A DNA stretch of 64,000 nucleotides from Zoogloea sp. (GCF_028689785.1 NZ_JAQVCN010000012.1:1-64000), one strand, 5' to 3'. Counted from the stretch's first letter, positions 16,491 to 24,945 are shown. The notes: generated by a model not told the origin, from the sequence alone. Numbers and translations are program-made.

Positions 16491-17354
16491 TCAGAAGTGG
16501 TATTCAGCGCGGATCATGGTGGTCTTGGCAAAGGCGCCATCGCCGGCCGGGCCGTTGTGGTCGTTACCGAACTTGTTGCGCCAGTACTGATATTCCAGGC
16601 CAACCTTGAAGGTTTTGGCCGCGGCACCGATGTGTGGGCTCACGTCGTACATGACCTGCATGTCGATGTTGGTCTCCGCGGCGGTGTTGCCACCGAACTC
16701 GTTCTTGCCCTTGGCGGCGATGAAGTTGGCGTAGCCTTCGAAGGACAGGGGCACCGGCCCCAGGTTGAAGGGAATGCCCCAGGCCAGGTTGAGCATGGGG
16801 TGCGGATCGTAGCTGTAGCGGTCGGTCTGGGTGTGGCTGAACTTGCTGTAGGGGGCGTTGCTCTCCCACAGGTAGAGCAGGCTTACGTTGAGGAAGCCCG
16901 GCACGTCCATCATCAGGGTCGGGCCAGCCACGATCATGCGCTTCTTGGAGTTGTAGCCGGCGTCGTTCTTGGTGTTCACATCAAAGCCGCCGGTCAGGCC
17001 CAGGCCACGAACCGGGCCGAACTTGAATTCGCTGCCGGTGACCTTGCCCAGATCGAGGGTGTGGCGATAGACGATGTAGATCTCCTGGGCGCCGGACTTG
17101 GAGCCCGGGGCCGACGGATCCTTGCTGTCGGACATCAGCAGGTCGGCGTTGAAGAAGTTGGTGCCGTACTTGTAGCCGCTCACATGCGCCAGATTGACGA
17201 TGCTCTTGGAGATGTCGGTCTGGCCGAAGGGCTCGGCAAAATTGGCCCCCCAGCGATAGCCGATGTAGGTGTCACTCCAGTTGGCTGCGCTGGCAGTACC
17301 GGCACAGGCGGCCAGCAGGGTTGCGGCGAGGCACTTCTTCTTCGAGAACTTCAT
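16491..17354 (-). CDS. Tsx-like nucleoside-channel outer membrane protein
   Basis: This 287-residue protein has a Sec signal peptide (KFSKKKCLAATLLAACAG, cut after ASA). The mature part is rich in amphipathic beta strands and ends in a C-terminal Phe (MIRAEYHF), the BAM recognition signal. Segments such as WSDTYIGYRWGANFAEPFG, YKYGTNFFNADLLMSDSKDP and FEGYANFIAAKG match the Channel_Tsx family (PF03502). A nucleoside-uptake role would fit the purine genes in this window, but homologues are also called generic outer envelope proteins. The start at 17354 is supported by AGGAG. Confidence 0.8.
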   Translation of the reverse strand: MKFSKKKCLAATLLAACAGTASAANWSDTYIGYRWGANFAEPFGQTDISKSIVNLAHVSGYKYGTNFFNADLLMSDSKDPSAPGSKSGAQEIYIVYRHTLDLGKVTGSEFKFGPVRGLGLTGGFDVNTKNDAGYNSKKRMIVAGPTLMMDVPGFLNVSLLYLWESNAPYSKFSHTQTDRYSYDPHPMLNLAWGIPFNLGPVPLSFEGYANFIAAKGKNEFGGNTAAETNIDMQVMYDVSPHIGAAAKTFKVGLEYQYWRNKFGNDHNGPAGDGAFAKTTMIRAEYHF

Positions 17355-17405
17355 GGTGGGCTCCTGGTGAGTCATGGCTGGGTTCGTTCGGGTCGTCCGT
17401 TGCAA

Positions 17406-17837
17406 GGGTCGGACGACTGGTGGAATCGAATCTAGCAGGGGAGGGAGCCCGTCTTGGGAATATCCTTCATCACCGGATGGATATACTTGAATGGACTATA
17501 TCCAATTGAAAATAAACACTCTTTACGATTATGGATATGTTTTTGGTATGCACGCGGGCGGTGCATAAACCGGCCCGCGGCACCACGGAAGGGCGTGCTT
17601 TGGCGGGCTCTTTGTCAGGTGCCGGCGGCTGTGCCCGGGCCTTGCGTTGCGGGTGGAGGTTTTGACCATGAAATCAATGCGTTGCGAGGTGGAACGGGCG
17701 TTGTGCAAGCGCTCCACAATGGGGTCACCGCATGTCGGCCTTTCATTTCCTGGAGTCGTTCACCATGTCGCACCTTTTCAGCGTGTTCCGTGGGGTTGAA
17801 TTCACTCGACCCCACGGCCGCGGCTTTCCACTCAAGA
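17406..17837. other. Non-coding interval upstream of the Tsx-like gene
   Basis: This stretch is partly AT-rich. It contains an inverted repeat at 17478-17504, TGGATATA-N11-TATATCCA, which could be an operator for the Tsx-like gene on the minus strand. I see no intact gene in the rest. Confidence 0.45.
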
Positions 17838-17989
17838 GTCAAAGCCGAGAACGTTGATCTCACCTACGCGCCGGGTGGGCCCTCGCCATCGAGGATGTCA
17901 GCCTGGGCGTGAAGGAGGGCGAGTTCGTCGCCCTGGTCGAAAAGCGCATGACCGGCTGGGCGCATCGCAAGCCCGGCGGCGCGGCCTGA
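17838..17989 (+). pseudogene. Remnant of an ABC transporter ATPase (TauB/SsuB-like)
   Basis: Codons at 17838-17878 read VKAENVDLTYAPGG, the usual N-terminal strand of a nitrate/taurine-type ABC ATPase. After a one-frame shift near 17879, the next frame reads ALAIEDVSLGVKEGEFVALV, the standard lead-in to a Walker A motif. The Walker A itself and the rest of the ATPase are gone. The frame goes directly to a basic tail (EKRMTGWAHRKPGG) and TGA at 17987-17989. The gene is therefore both frameshifted and internally deleted. It lies just upstream of tRNA-Leu. Confidence 0.7.
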
Positions 17990-18013
17990 TTCTGGTGAGG
18001 TGTGCGTCAGTGC

Positions 18014-18044
18014 TTGACGGCTGCCCACCCCTTTCGGTTATACT
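18014..18044 (+). promoter_or_regulatory. Sigma-70-type promoter of tRNA-Leu
   Basis: TTGACG at 18014-18019 and TATACT at 18039-18044 lie 19 bp apart, 18 bp before the mature tRNA 5' end. Confidence 0.6.
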
Positions 18045-18062
18045 CCGCGCCCTTCACGCCGT

Positions 18063-18147
18063 GCCTTGGTGGTGAAATTGGTAGACACGCTATCTTGAGG
18101 GGGTAGTGACGCAAGTCGTGCGAGTTCGAGTCTCGCCCAAGGCACCA
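18063..18147 (+). tRNA. tRNA-Leu (anticodon GAG)
   Basis: This is an 85-nt class II tRNA. The acceptor arms GCCTTGG and CCAAGGC pair. The anticodon stem CTATC/GGTAG encloses TTGAGGG, giving anticodon GAG. There is a long variable arm, a T-loop GTTCGAGTC and an encoded CCA. Its 3' end is the attachment site of the downstream integrated element, which has restored the gene with its own att copy. Confidence 0.95.
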
Positions 18148-18148
18148 A
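18124..18148 (+). repeat. attL of the tRNA-Leu element
   Basis: The tRNA 3' segment GTTCGAGTCTCGCCCAA followed by GGCACCAA is repeated at 29314-29337 with one G missing. Similarity continues beyond the core into the terminator hairpins at both ends. Together with the adjacent integrase this defines the left junction. Confidence 0.85.
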
Positions 18149-18173
18149 TTACTGTTCCGAAGAAGTCCAAAGC

Positions 18174-18215
18174 AGGCCGGCAAGCCCAGATAAATCAAGG
18201 GTTCCGGCCTTTTTT
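18174..18215 (+). terminator. Terminator carried by the element behind tRNA-Leu
   Basis: AGGCCGG pairs with CCGGCCT across a loop, followed by TTTTTT. A closely related hairpin lies after attR at 29364-29403, so the element replaces the tRNA terminator with its own copy. Confidence 0.75.
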
Positions 18216-18261
18216 GCGTCCGGGGTGGTCCGGAGATGGCCATTGCAATCCGGTAGAGGTC

Positions 18262-18310
18262 GGGGGCATCATTGGGGGCATGCCCCCAATGTGACGGAGT
18301 GGATGCCCCC
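18262..18310. repeat. GGGGGCAT arm-type repeats and 22-bp palindrome at the left end
   Basis: GGGGGCAT occurs at 18262-18269 and 18274-18281, 12 bp apart, with inverted copies ATGCCCCC at 18280-18287 and 18303-18310. The copies at 18274 and 18280 are part of a perfect palindrome at 18270-18291, with arms CATTGGGGGCA and TGCCCCCAATG. The same 12-bp-spaced pair is found at the right end at 29254-29273. These are probable integrase arm sites, and the palindrome could also control the integrase promoter. Confidence 0.6.
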
Positions 18311-19540
18311 ATGCCCCTCTCAGATAGCGCAGTCAAGGCGGCGAAGCCCGCCGAGAAACCTGTCAGGCTCTACGACTCCGGCGGGCTGTACCTGGAAGTC
18401 TCCCCAGCTGGCGGCAAACTCTGGCGCCTCAAGTACCGATACGGGGGCAAGGAGAAGCGGCTGTCGTTCGGCGCATACCCCGATGTCGGTCTGAAGGATG
18501 CGCGCGAACGCAGAGACGCAGCCCGTAAGGTCCTTGCTGATGGACTGGATCCGGGGGAGCAACGCAAGGCGCAGAAGGCGGCGCGTGAGGCGCGAACCCT
18601 CAATGCCTTCGAGGTCGTATGCCGTGAGTGGCTGGAGAAGTGGCGCACCACGGTAGAGCCAGCGCAATACACCAAGGCCCTGGCGCGCTTGGAGAAGAAC
18701 GTCTTCCCTTGGCTCGGTAGTCGCCCGATCGCTGAGATCACAGCCCCCGAGGTGCTTGCGGTGTTGCGCCGGGTCGATGAGCGGGGTGCCCGTTACTCGG
18801 CGCACAAGATCAAAAGCGAGATCAGCCAGGCATTCCGATATGCGGTAGCCACCGGCCGCGCCGAGCGTGATCCTTGCCCGGATCTGCGCGGGGCCATCCC
18901 CCCGGCCAAAGGCGAGAACTTCGCGGCCATCACCAGCCCCAAGGAGGCCGGCGAACTGCTGCGGGCCATTGACGCGTTTCGCGGCACCTTCGTGGTGAAA
19001 TCGGCCTTGCTGCTTGCTCCCTTGTTGTTTGTCCGACCCGGAGAGCTGCGCAAGGCTGAATGGTCAGAGTTTGACCTGGAGAAGGGCGAGTGGAGCATCC
19101 CGGCGGAGCGGATGAAGGGAAGGCAGCCGCACCTGGTGCCACTCGCTACGCAGGCTGTAACGATCCTGCAGGATCTCCTGCCCCTGACCGGGCGAGGCGT
19201 GCATGTGTTCGCTGGCCGTGATCCCAAGAAGCCGATGAGCGATGCCGCCGTCAATGCGGCTTTGCGTCGGATGGGCTACGACACGAAGACCGAAATCACC
19301 GGGCATGGATTTCGTGCGATGGCCCGGACGATTCTCCATGAAGAACTGCACTTTAAGCCCGAGGTGATCGAGCACCAGCTTTCGCACCGGGTGCCCGACG
19401 CGCTGGGCTCGGCGTACAACCGAACGAAGTTCCTCAAGGAACGCCGGGTGATGATGCAGACATGGGCTGATTACCTGGACAAGTTGAAGGTGGGGGCAGA
19501 TGTCATTGTTTTGTCGAGCGTTGCCCCAGCTTGGCGCTAG
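18311..19540 (+). CDS. int: P4-type tyrosine integrase of the tRNA-Leu element
   Basis: This 409-residue recombinase has an N-terminal DUF4102 Arm-binding domain (YDSGGLYLEVSPAGGKLW, KEKRLSFGAYPDVGLKDARE), a core-binding domain (~100-190) and a catalytic domain. Catalytic segments are FVRPGELRKAEW (Arg I, ~240), GHGFRAMART (His-x-x-Arg, ~335), HQLSHRVPDALGSAYNRTKF (second His and Tyr). This CP4-57/P4 class typically targets tRNA 3' ends, in agreement with the adjacent tRNA-Leu. The ATG at 18311 places the conserved DUF4102 start (LSDSAVKAAKPAEK) at the N-terminus. Confidence 0.95.
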   Translation: MPLSDSAVKAAKPAEKPVRLYDSGGLYLEVSPAGGKLWRLKYRYGGKEKRLSFGAYPDVGLKDARERRDAARKVLADGLDPGEQRKAQKAAREARTLNAFEVVCREWLEKWRTTVEPAQYTKALARLEKNVFPWLGSRPIAEITAPEVLAVLRRVDERGARYSAHKIKSEISQAFRYAVATGRAERDPCPDLRGAIPPAKGENFAAITSPKEAGELLRAIDAFRGTFVVKSALLLAPLLFVRPGELRKAEWSEFDLEKGEWSIPAERMKGRQPHLVPLATQAVTILQDLLPLTGRGVHVFAGRDPKKPMSDAAVNAALRRMGYDTKTEITGHGFRAMARTILHEELHFKPEVIEHQLSHRVPDALGSAYNRTKFLKERRVMMQTWADYLDKLKVGADVIVLSSVAPAWR

Positions 19541-19561
19541 GCTGGCGGCGAGAGGTGATTC

Positions 19562-20122
19562 ATGAAAATTAGATGGCCTTCTTGCAGTGAGGCCCAGATA
19601 CTGCAGGCAGCCGTGCTTGATTCCGCGCGGAGAGAGGGTGAATGGCCACCACGCTATCCGCGGGTTGGCACTTTACTTGTGCCGTCCTCTGACCCACAGG
19701 TGCCGCGAGATCTGTGGGGGGCAGCTGAGTGGCGTGCCTATGCAGAATTTCTGGAGGAGGAGGGGGCCTCGATTGCCACGGGGTTGCGGCGCGCTCGAAG
19801 TGATTTGCGCGTTGCGAGGAATAGCCTCCGAAGGACCAAGGGGGTTCGGACTAGTCTGACCACCACGTTGCTGACGGCGGACGTTACTCAGAAGGGAAAG
19901 CCTGGACGTCCGCGTTCTGGCCGAACGGAAAAAATCGCCCTGGAAATCCTTGAACTGCAGGCCGAACTGGAGAAAACCAGAGGGAGAAAGGTCTCTGCAG
20001 AAAGTGCCATGAAGGAGTATTTCCTTCGAAATGGTCAGGCCTACAACGTTGATCACGTAGGAGCATTGCGGAATGCAATAAGCAAAGCGCGCGTGAAGTT
20101 TCACAAAAATCGCTCAAGGTGA
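19562..20122 (+). CDS. Hypothetical element protein
   Basis: The 186-residue protein is of unknown family. It has a mixed N-terminal region with PRDLWGAAEWRAYAEFLEEE, a basic hinge KGKPGRPRSGRTEK (~115-130) resembling an AT-hook, and a helical C-terminus ending in Lys/Arg-rich ALRNAISKARVKFHKNRSR. The AT-hook-like motif and basic tail suggest nucleic-acid binding. It sits between the integrase and the AlpA regulator, where P4-like islands often keep accessory genes. Confidence 0.65.
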   Translation: MKIRWPSCSEAQILQAAVLDSARREGEWPPRYPRVGTLLVPSSDPQVPRDLWGAAEWRAYAEFLEEEGASIATGLRRARSDLRVARNSLRRTKGVRTSLTTTLLTADVTQKGKPGRPRSGRTEKIALEILELQAELEKTRGRKVSAESAMKEYFLRNGQAYNVDHVGALRNAISKARVKFHKNRSR

Positions 20123-20214
20123 CCGATTCAGATTTATGTGATTCATAGCGAACGTGAGGAGAAAAATACTGCAGCCATGCCGGTACGTTCCGGCGACAGA
20201 CGGAGAGATCCGAC

Positions 20215-20436
20215 ATGGCTGCACAGATTCAAACTGCCCTCACAATCCTGCGTCGCAAGCAGGTTGAAGCCCGCGTCGGGCTCGCGCGCAGCACGATTTA
20301 CGACCGCATTAAAGCCGGTACTTTTCCAGCCCCGATTTCTTTGGGTGAGAGGACTGTTGGCTGGATCGAGGGGGAAATTGACGCCTGGCTGAATGCCCAA
20401 GTCGAGAAGAGCCGCAAGGCCGCAGGGGAGGCGTAA
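20215..20436 (+). CDS. AlpA-family HTH regulator
   Basis: This 73-residue protein shows the AlpA pattern: ILRRKQVEARVGLARSTIYD (helix-turn-helix), AGTFPAPISLGERTVGWIEG and EIDAWLNAQVEKSRK. AlpA-type proteins activate integrase or excision genes of P4-like and other satellite elements. GAGAGATCC precedes the ATG. It heads a long run of overlapping + strand genes and may control the replication module. Confidence 0.88.
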   Translation: MAAQIQTALTILRRKQVEARVGLARSTIYDRIKAGTFPAPISLGERTVGWIEGEIDAWLNAQVEKSRKAAGEA

Positions 20437-20823
20437 ATGGCCGCCCCCGGACATGACAAAGCCACCTGGCGGGGTGGCTCTGTCGGCAAAACAAACGGCT
20501 ATCAGCGCTTCCACTCTAGCACTACGGACCTCTTCCCGGAAAGCCTTCCCGAGCCCGTAGCGGTCCACCATCCCCACGTCACCGCGACCGGTGAAGCCCA
20601 GCGCCAGCGCATCATCGAGATGCTGCGCCCCGGTCAGAAGCACACGCTCGACTTCCGCCGCGCCGGCATCATGCAGTCGCAGACCCGGATCTTTGAGCTG
20701 CGCGCGCTGGGCTACGACATCCCGACGGTGGGCCGTGTGACGGTCTTTGATGATCAGGGCTATCCGCATCGCGGCGTCGCCGTTTATGCGCTTGTCGCCG
20801 AGCCTGTGCAGGAGGTGGTGTGA
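20437..20823 (+). CDS. Winged-helix protein (HTH_39-like)
   Basis: A 128-residue protein whose residues ~50-100 read QRQRIIEMLRPGQKHTLDF, AGIMQSQTRIFELRALGYDI and a beta-hairpin GRVTVFDDQGYPHRGVAVY. This fits the HTH_39 winged helix found in phage and plasmid replication regions. The N-terminal 45 residues are low complexity. It starts one base after the AlpA stop and its own stop overlaps the next start (TGATG), so it is coupled to both neighbours. Confidence 0.75.
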   Translation: MAAPGHDKATWRGGSVGKTNGYQRFHSSTTDLFPESLPEPVAVHHPHVTATGEAQRQRIIEMLRPGQKHTLDFRRAGIMQSQTRIFELRALGYDIPTVGRVTVFDDQGYPHRGVAVYALVAEPVQEVV

Positions 20824-21365
20824 TGGCCGCCAGAATCACGCCGCCCAAGAGCCTGCTTGTCGATATTCAGGCGTGGCAAGCCGAGGTTATGGCGCTCCCG
20901 GCTCCTGCGATTGCCTGCGGGGCGCTGCTGCTGCTGAAGGCGCATTACTGGCGAATCGGCCCCATCCCTGACGACGATGTTGCTCTGGCCCGTATCACCG
21001 CCACGTCTCCCGCCGAGTGGAAGAAGGTCCGAAAGGCCATTGAGTCGCTGTTCGTCGTGAAGCATGGCGAATGGATGCGTCAAGACTGGGTTGGTGAGCT
21101 TGAAGCGTCCTATCAGGCTGTCAGCAAGGCCCGTCAGAAGTCCATGAAAGGCCATGCGGCACGATGGGGCGGCCGTGCTTCAGGCAATGCTTCAGGCAGT
21201 GCCTCGGGCATGCCCGCAGGCATGCTTAATATAAAGGCACCGCTCGACCAGCAACCCCAGCCCAAAACCAAAGGCCCCAAGCCAAGGGCGAATGATGTTC
21301 AGCCGGACTTCGAGGCTGACGTGGAGATTGCCGAGAGCGCTCTCGGTATCGGGGGTGCAGCATGA
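20823..21365 (+). CDS. DUF1376/YdaU-like replication-region protein
   Basis: The 180-residue protein begins with a DUF1376-type domain. Recognisable parts are the metal-free helical start SLLVDIQAWQAEVMALPAPA, ALLLLKAHYWRIGPIPDDD, the Lys/Arg-rich KKVRKAIESLFVVKHGEW, and QARQKSMKGHAARWGGRA-like sequence. A flexible Ser/Ala/Gly and Pro/Lys tail follows. Homologues such as YdaU lie beside phage replication genes and may act as initiators. The TGATG overlap with the previous gene and the ATGA overlap with the helicase argue for one operon. Confidence 0.75.
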   Translation: MAARITPPKSLLVDIQAWQAEVMALPAPAIACGALLLLKAHYWRIGPIPDDDVALARITATSPAEWKKVRKAIESLFVVKHGEWMRQDWVGELEASYQAVSKARQKSMKGHAARWGGRASGNASGSASGMPAGMLNIKAPLDQQPQPKTKGPKPRANDVQPDFEADVEIAESALGIGGAA

Positions 21366-22933
21366 GCACCCAAGCCCAAGCATCCGCTGCCCTGGCTGGG
21401 GCCGAGGTTATCAGCCTGCGGGACTACCAGGCCGGTCTGGTGACGGAGGTTCGCGCCTCGCTCAAAGCCGGGCGCCGCCGCGTCCTGGCCTACCTGCCGA
21501 CCGGCGGGGGCAAGACCCGCGTTGCGACGGCCATCACGCAAATGACCCTGAGCAAGTCCAAGGGCCGCGTTGTCGTGCTGGCGAACCGCAAGCAGCTGGT
21601 GCATCAGTTCGCCGCCGCGCTCCGGGCCGCCGGGCTGGATGTGGGCATCCTCCAGGGCGAGAACACCCACGGCCTGCATCACCGCGTTGTCGTGGCCTCG
21701 ATCGACACCATCCACGCCCGCAACTGCATCTTCGGTGACGTGGCACTGTTCATCATCGACGAGGCGCACGCCTGTGCCGGCAGCGAGAAGTACCGCGCCC
21801 TGCTGTTCCGCTACAGCCGTGTTCCCTGCATCGGCCTGAGCGCAACGCCCTTTGCTCGCGGGTTGGGCAAGCCGTACCCCGAGCTGCGCGGTCCGCTGTT
21901 CGAGGATTTAGTGATTGGCGCGACGGTGCAATCTTTGGTGGATGCGGGGCATCTGACGGACCTCGAAATCTACGCACCGAGCAGCCCGGACATGACCGGC
22001 GCGAAAACCTCTCGCACCGCCGAGGGCGAGCAGGACTATCGACAGGCCGACATCGAAGAGGCCGCCGACCGGCCGGAGCTGGTGGGCGACATCCTGCGGC
22101 ACTGGTTGAAGCTCGCCGGAGGCGCCAAAACCATCTGCTTTGCATCGTCCATCGCACACTCCCAGCACATCGTCGAGCAGTTCCGCGCCGCTGGGGTGAC
22201 CGCCGAGCACCTTGACTGCTACATGGACGACGAGACCCGCGCCGACATCCTAAGGCGCTTCGAGCGTGGCGACTTCACGCTCCTGTCGAACGTCTCCCTG
22301 CTGTCCGAAGGCTTCGACGTGCCCGACACGAGCTGCATGGTCTTGGCGAGGCCCACGAAGAGCCTCACCCGGTTTCTGCAAATGATCGGCCGTATCCTTC
22401 GCCCGGCGCCCGGCAAGACCCGCGCCTTGCTGCTGGATCACTCCGGCAGCGTGGAGCGCATCGGGCACCCCTTCGACGACCTGCCGCTTGAGCTTTGCGA
22501 CGGCAACGCCAACAAGGCCGGCAGTCGGAAGGATGAGCGCAAGAAGTCCGAGCCGAAGCCCTGCCCGAAGTGCAAGTTTGTCCGCGATGCTGGTGTGCAT
22601 GAGTGCCCCAAGTGCGGATTCAAGCCGCAACGGCAGAGTGACGTGGAGGTGGCCGACGGCGAGTTGGTGAAGATCGACCGCAAGGCCAAGAAGCCGGCGA
22701 CGCCCGACCGGAAGCAGCACGTTTATTCCCAACTGCTTCAGGTGTGCCGGGCGAAGGGCTATCGGCCCGGCTGGGCTGCGAACCAGTATCGGGCGATGTT
22801 TGGCGTGTGGCCGCGTGGTCTCAACGAAGTGACGGCCACACCCACGCAAGAGCTGCTGTCCTGGCTGAAGTCGCAGCAAATCCGCTTCGCGAAAGGGCGC
22901 GAGAAAGCCGGGGTGAGCCATGGAGCGGTTTGA
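21362..22933 (+). CDS. DEAD/DEAH-box (SF2) helicase with zinc ribbon
   Basis: This 523-residue helicase has motif I YLPTGGGKTRVATA (~45), motif II FIIDEAHACAG (~132), motif III GLSATPFARG (~158), a motif V-like region NVSLLSEGFDVPDTSC (~310) and motif VI MIGRILRPAPGKTRA (~345). Then comes a C4 zinc ribbon CPKCKFVRDAGVHECPKC (~400-417). A ~100-residue basic C-terminal domain ends the protein. It belongs to the phage/ICE group of RecG/UvrB-like helicases and would unwind element DNA for replication together with the primase. It overlaps the primase gene by 14 bp. Confidence 0.9.
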   Translation: MSTQAQASAALAGAEVISLRDYQAGLVTEVRASLKAGRRRVLAYLPTGGGKTRVATAITQMTLSKSKGRVVVLANRKQLVHQFAAALRAAGLDVGILQGENTHGLHHRVVVASIDTIHARNCIFGDVALFIIDEAHACAGSEKYRALLFRYSRVPCIGLSATPFARGLGKPYPELRGPLFEDLVIGATVQSLVDAGHLTDLEIYAPSSPDMTGAKTSRTAEGEQDYRQADIEEAADRPELVGDILRHWLKLAGGAKTICFASSIAHSQHIVEQFRAAGVTAEHLDCYMDDETRADILRRFERGDFTLLSNVSLLSEGFDVPDTSCMVLARPTKSLTRFLQMIGRILRPAPGKTRALLLDHSGSVERIGHPFDDLPLELCDGNANKAGSRKDERKKSEPKPCPKCKFVRDAGVHECPKCGFKPQRQSDVEVADGELVKIDRKAKKPATPDRKQHVYSQLLQVCRAKGYRPGWAANQYRAMFGVWPRGLNEVTATPTQELLSWLKSQQIRFAKGREKAGVSHGAV

Positions 22934-23870
22934 CGTTCGCACGGCTGCACGTGGTCGCTGGCGCGGCATCCTGTTGGGCCTGGGGGTGGAAGAACGCACC
23001 CTGTCCGGCAAGCACTGCGCCTGCCCGATGTGCGGGGGTAAGGACCGCTTTCGCTTCGACGACAGGGACGGCCGCGGAACCTATTACTGCAGCGGCTGCG
23101 GGGCCGGCGATGGCGTGAAGTTGGCGATGGGGATCACCGGTCAGGGCTTCAAGGAGACGGCCCAGCACATCGAGCGACTTGCAGGTGTCGTTCAGCCCGT
23201 GACCGGCAAGCCCGACCGCAGCGACGGCGACAAGCTGGCGGCCCTGCGCAGGGTGTGGCGGGAGTCGAAGCCGATTCAGCGCGGCGACGAAGCGGAGAGG
23301 TATCTGCTTGGCCGGGGGCTGCGCCTGTACGACCTGCCGGAAGCCGTCCGGGTGCATCCCGGCCTGCGGTATCAGGACGACGGTGAAACGGTCGGCACCT
23401 ACGCCGCGATGTTCGCCACCGTGACCGCGCCGGATGGCCGCGCCGTGAGTCTGCACCGGACCTACCTGCATGACGGCCACAAGGCGCCCGTGGCGTCCCC
23501 GAAGAAGCTCGCGCAGGGCTTGCCCATTGCCGGGGCTGCAATTCGTCTAACAGCCCTTTCGCAAGTCCTGGGTGTCGCCGAAGGTCTCGAGACCTCCCTC
23601 GCCGCATCGGAATTGTTCGGGGTGCCGGCCTGGTCCTGCATCAGCGCCCAAGGCATCGAGTCGTTCGAGCCGCCCGAAGGTGTCCGCGAGGTAATCATCT
23701 TCGCCGACAACGACGAGAACTTCGCCGGCCAGGCTGCTGCATACCGCGCGGCCCACCGCCTGAAGCTCAAGGGCGTCGAGGCGGAGGTGGTCGTTCCCGA
23801 AATCATTGGCGATTGGCTGGACGTGCTGCGCCTGCGAGCAACTGAAAAATCAGAAGGGAATCACTCATGA
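22920..23870 (+). CDS. Primase with P4-type zinc ribbon and Toprim domain
   Basis: The 316-residue protein has an N-terminal primase zinc ribbon, with Cys pairs in CACPMCGGKDRFRFDD and YYCSGCGAGDGV (~33-70). A linker domain with a Toprim core follows: VLGVAEGLETSLAASELFG (catalytic Glu, ~220) and REVIIFADNDENFAGQ (Asp-x-Asp, ~262). This matches the Prim_Zn_Ribbon/Toprim_3 primases of satellites and ICEs. Unlike P4 alpha, the helicase is a separate upstream protein. It would make primers for element replication. Confidence 0.88.
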   Translation: MERFDVRTAARGRWRGILLGLGVEERTLSGKHCACPMCGGKDRFRFDDRDGRGTYYCSGCGAGDGVKLAMGITGQGFKETAQHIERLAGVVQPVTGKPDRSDGDKLAALRRVWRESKPIQRGDEAERYLLGRGLRLYDLPEAVRVHPGLRYQDDGETVGTYAAMFATVTAPDGRAVSLHRTYLHDGHKAPVASPKKLAQGLPIAGAAIRLTALSQVLGVAEGLETSLAASELFGVPAWSCISAQGIESFEPPEGVREVIIFADNDENFAGQAAAYRAAHRLKLKGVEAEVVVPEIIGDWLDVLRLRATEKSEGNHS

Positions 23871-24295
23871 CCAACAAACGAATCCCGCCCGCCGCCTGGA
23901 AACCGGGCGAATCGGGTAACCCCCGCGGCAAGCCGAAAGGCGCCATCAACAAGACCACGCGCTTGGCCCTGGAGCTGTTTGAGGGCGGCATCAAGGACAT
24001 CGCCGCCGAGGTGATCAAGCAGGCCAAGGACGGCGACCTTACCGCGGCCCGCCTCGTGCTCGACAAACTTGTACCCAACGCCCGGGAGCGCGCCGTGGAG
24101 TTGCCTGGACTGCCCAGCACCGAAAGCCCGGCAGGGGTCGCAGAGGCGCAGGCCGCCATCCTCCAGGCCGTTGCTTCCGGGGATCTGACGCCGGGCGAAG
24201 CCGCGACCCTATCCGGGATCGTGGAGAACCGCCGGAAGGCAATCGAAACCCAGGAACTTGAGCAGCGCATCAGGGCGATAGAGCAGCGGCAATGA
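23867..24295 (+). CDS. DUF5681 domain protein
   Basis: A 142-residue protein with the signature WKPGESGNPRGKPKGAINK near the N-terminus. This basic motif is typical of DUF5681 proteins, which often lie near phage packaging or small-terminase positions. A helical remainder ends in a coiled segment (KAIETQELEQRIRAIEQRQ). Function is unproven; DNA binding is suggested by the basic signature. The start overlaps the primase stop (ATGA). Confidence 0.8.
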   Translation: MTNKRIPPAAWKPGESGNPRGKPKGAINKTTRLALELFEGGIKDIAAEVIKQAKDGDLTAARLVLDKLVPNARERAVELPGLPSTESPAGVAEAQAAILQAVASGDLTPGEAATLSGIVENRRKAIETQELEQRIRAIEQRQ

Positions 24296-24327
24296 AGGCG
24301 ACGACGGAATCAACGAAGGAGCACGAC

Positions 24328-24546
24328 ATGACCATTGAAATGATGAAGAGGCGAGTAAGCCGACTTGAAACCGATGCGGCTGAGTCCAAATCTCTGGCGG
24401 AGCAGCTGTGCCGCGCCAAGCAGGCGCCCGGAGATTCGGTGCCAACTGAAGAGCGGATTGGCCGCCTGGAGGGAATGAAGCCTTCCAAGCTCCGAGATCG
24501 GCTTATTCGGGCGTATCGCCGCTGTCTTGCGGGGGAACAGCAATGA
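24328..24546 (+). CDS. Small coiled-coil hypothetical protein
   Basis: The 72-residue protein (MTIEMMKRRVSRLETDAAES) is Lys/Arg/Glu-rich and probably helical. No family is recognised. The ATG at 24328 is chosen for its AAGGAG site at good spacing. An in-frame ATG at 24292, overlapping the DUF5681 stop, would add 12 residues and is equally possible if expression depends on coupling. Confidence 0.55.
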   Translation: MTIEMMKRRVSRLETDAAESKSLAEQLCRAKQAPGDSVPTEERIGRLEGMKPSKLRDRLIRAYRRCLAGEQQ

Positions 24547-24722
24547 TGTCGCCGAAGCTGACCGGACGCCTTCCCGAGGCCGTCCGCCGTGCCTTGATTG
24601 AGGCGTCCCAGGTGGGTGCGCCCGACTCGATGGAGCGCCGCTGTGCCATCGACAACGCCATCCTGAACGCCCGGCTGCGGCATCCCGTTTTTTTCAAGGT
24701 GGAGGTCTTTATCGATGGCTAG
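24543..24722 (+). CDS. Short hypothetical protein of the element
   Basis: A 59-codon frame opens at an ATG overlapping the previous stop (ATGA) and closes with TAG at 24720-24722. The peptide begins MMSPKLTGRLPEAVRRALIE and contains one Cys. No family is recognised. Tight coupling on both sides supports it as a real gene. Confidence 0.5.
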   Translation: MMSPKLTGRLPEAVRRALIEASQVGAPDSMERRCAIDNAILNARLRHPVFFKVEVFIDG

Positions 24723-24945
24723 GCTGGTTGCGCTCAATGAACGAGGGCAGCGGATCGGCGAGACGCACCCGCAGGCGAAGTACACCAATTTGGAGATCGC
24801 GGAGGTGCTCGCGCTTCGTGACCAAGGGATGAGTTATCTGGAAATCGCCAAGGTCCGCGGAATCCCGAAAAGCACCGTCGCCCACATCTGCCGCGGGGCT
24901 CGGCGATGTCAGACGCCTGCCAGATACTCGACGGTTGAACGTTAG
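24715..24945 (+). CDS. Small HTH protein (resolvase/transposase-type helix-turn-helix)
   Basis: This 76-residue protein contains ALRDQGMSYLEIAKVRGIPK followed by STVAHICRG, a clear homeodomain-like helix-turn-helix of the sort found in resolvases and small phage regulators. GGTGGAGG precedes the ATG, and the gene overlaps the previous one by 8 bp. It is followed by a hairpin terminator at 24948-24973. It probably closes the early operon and may be a late-gene regulator. Confidence 0.7.
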   Translation: MARLVALNERGQRIGETHPQAKYTNLEIAEVLALRDQGMSYLEIAKVRGIPKSTVAHICRGARRCQTPARYSTVER

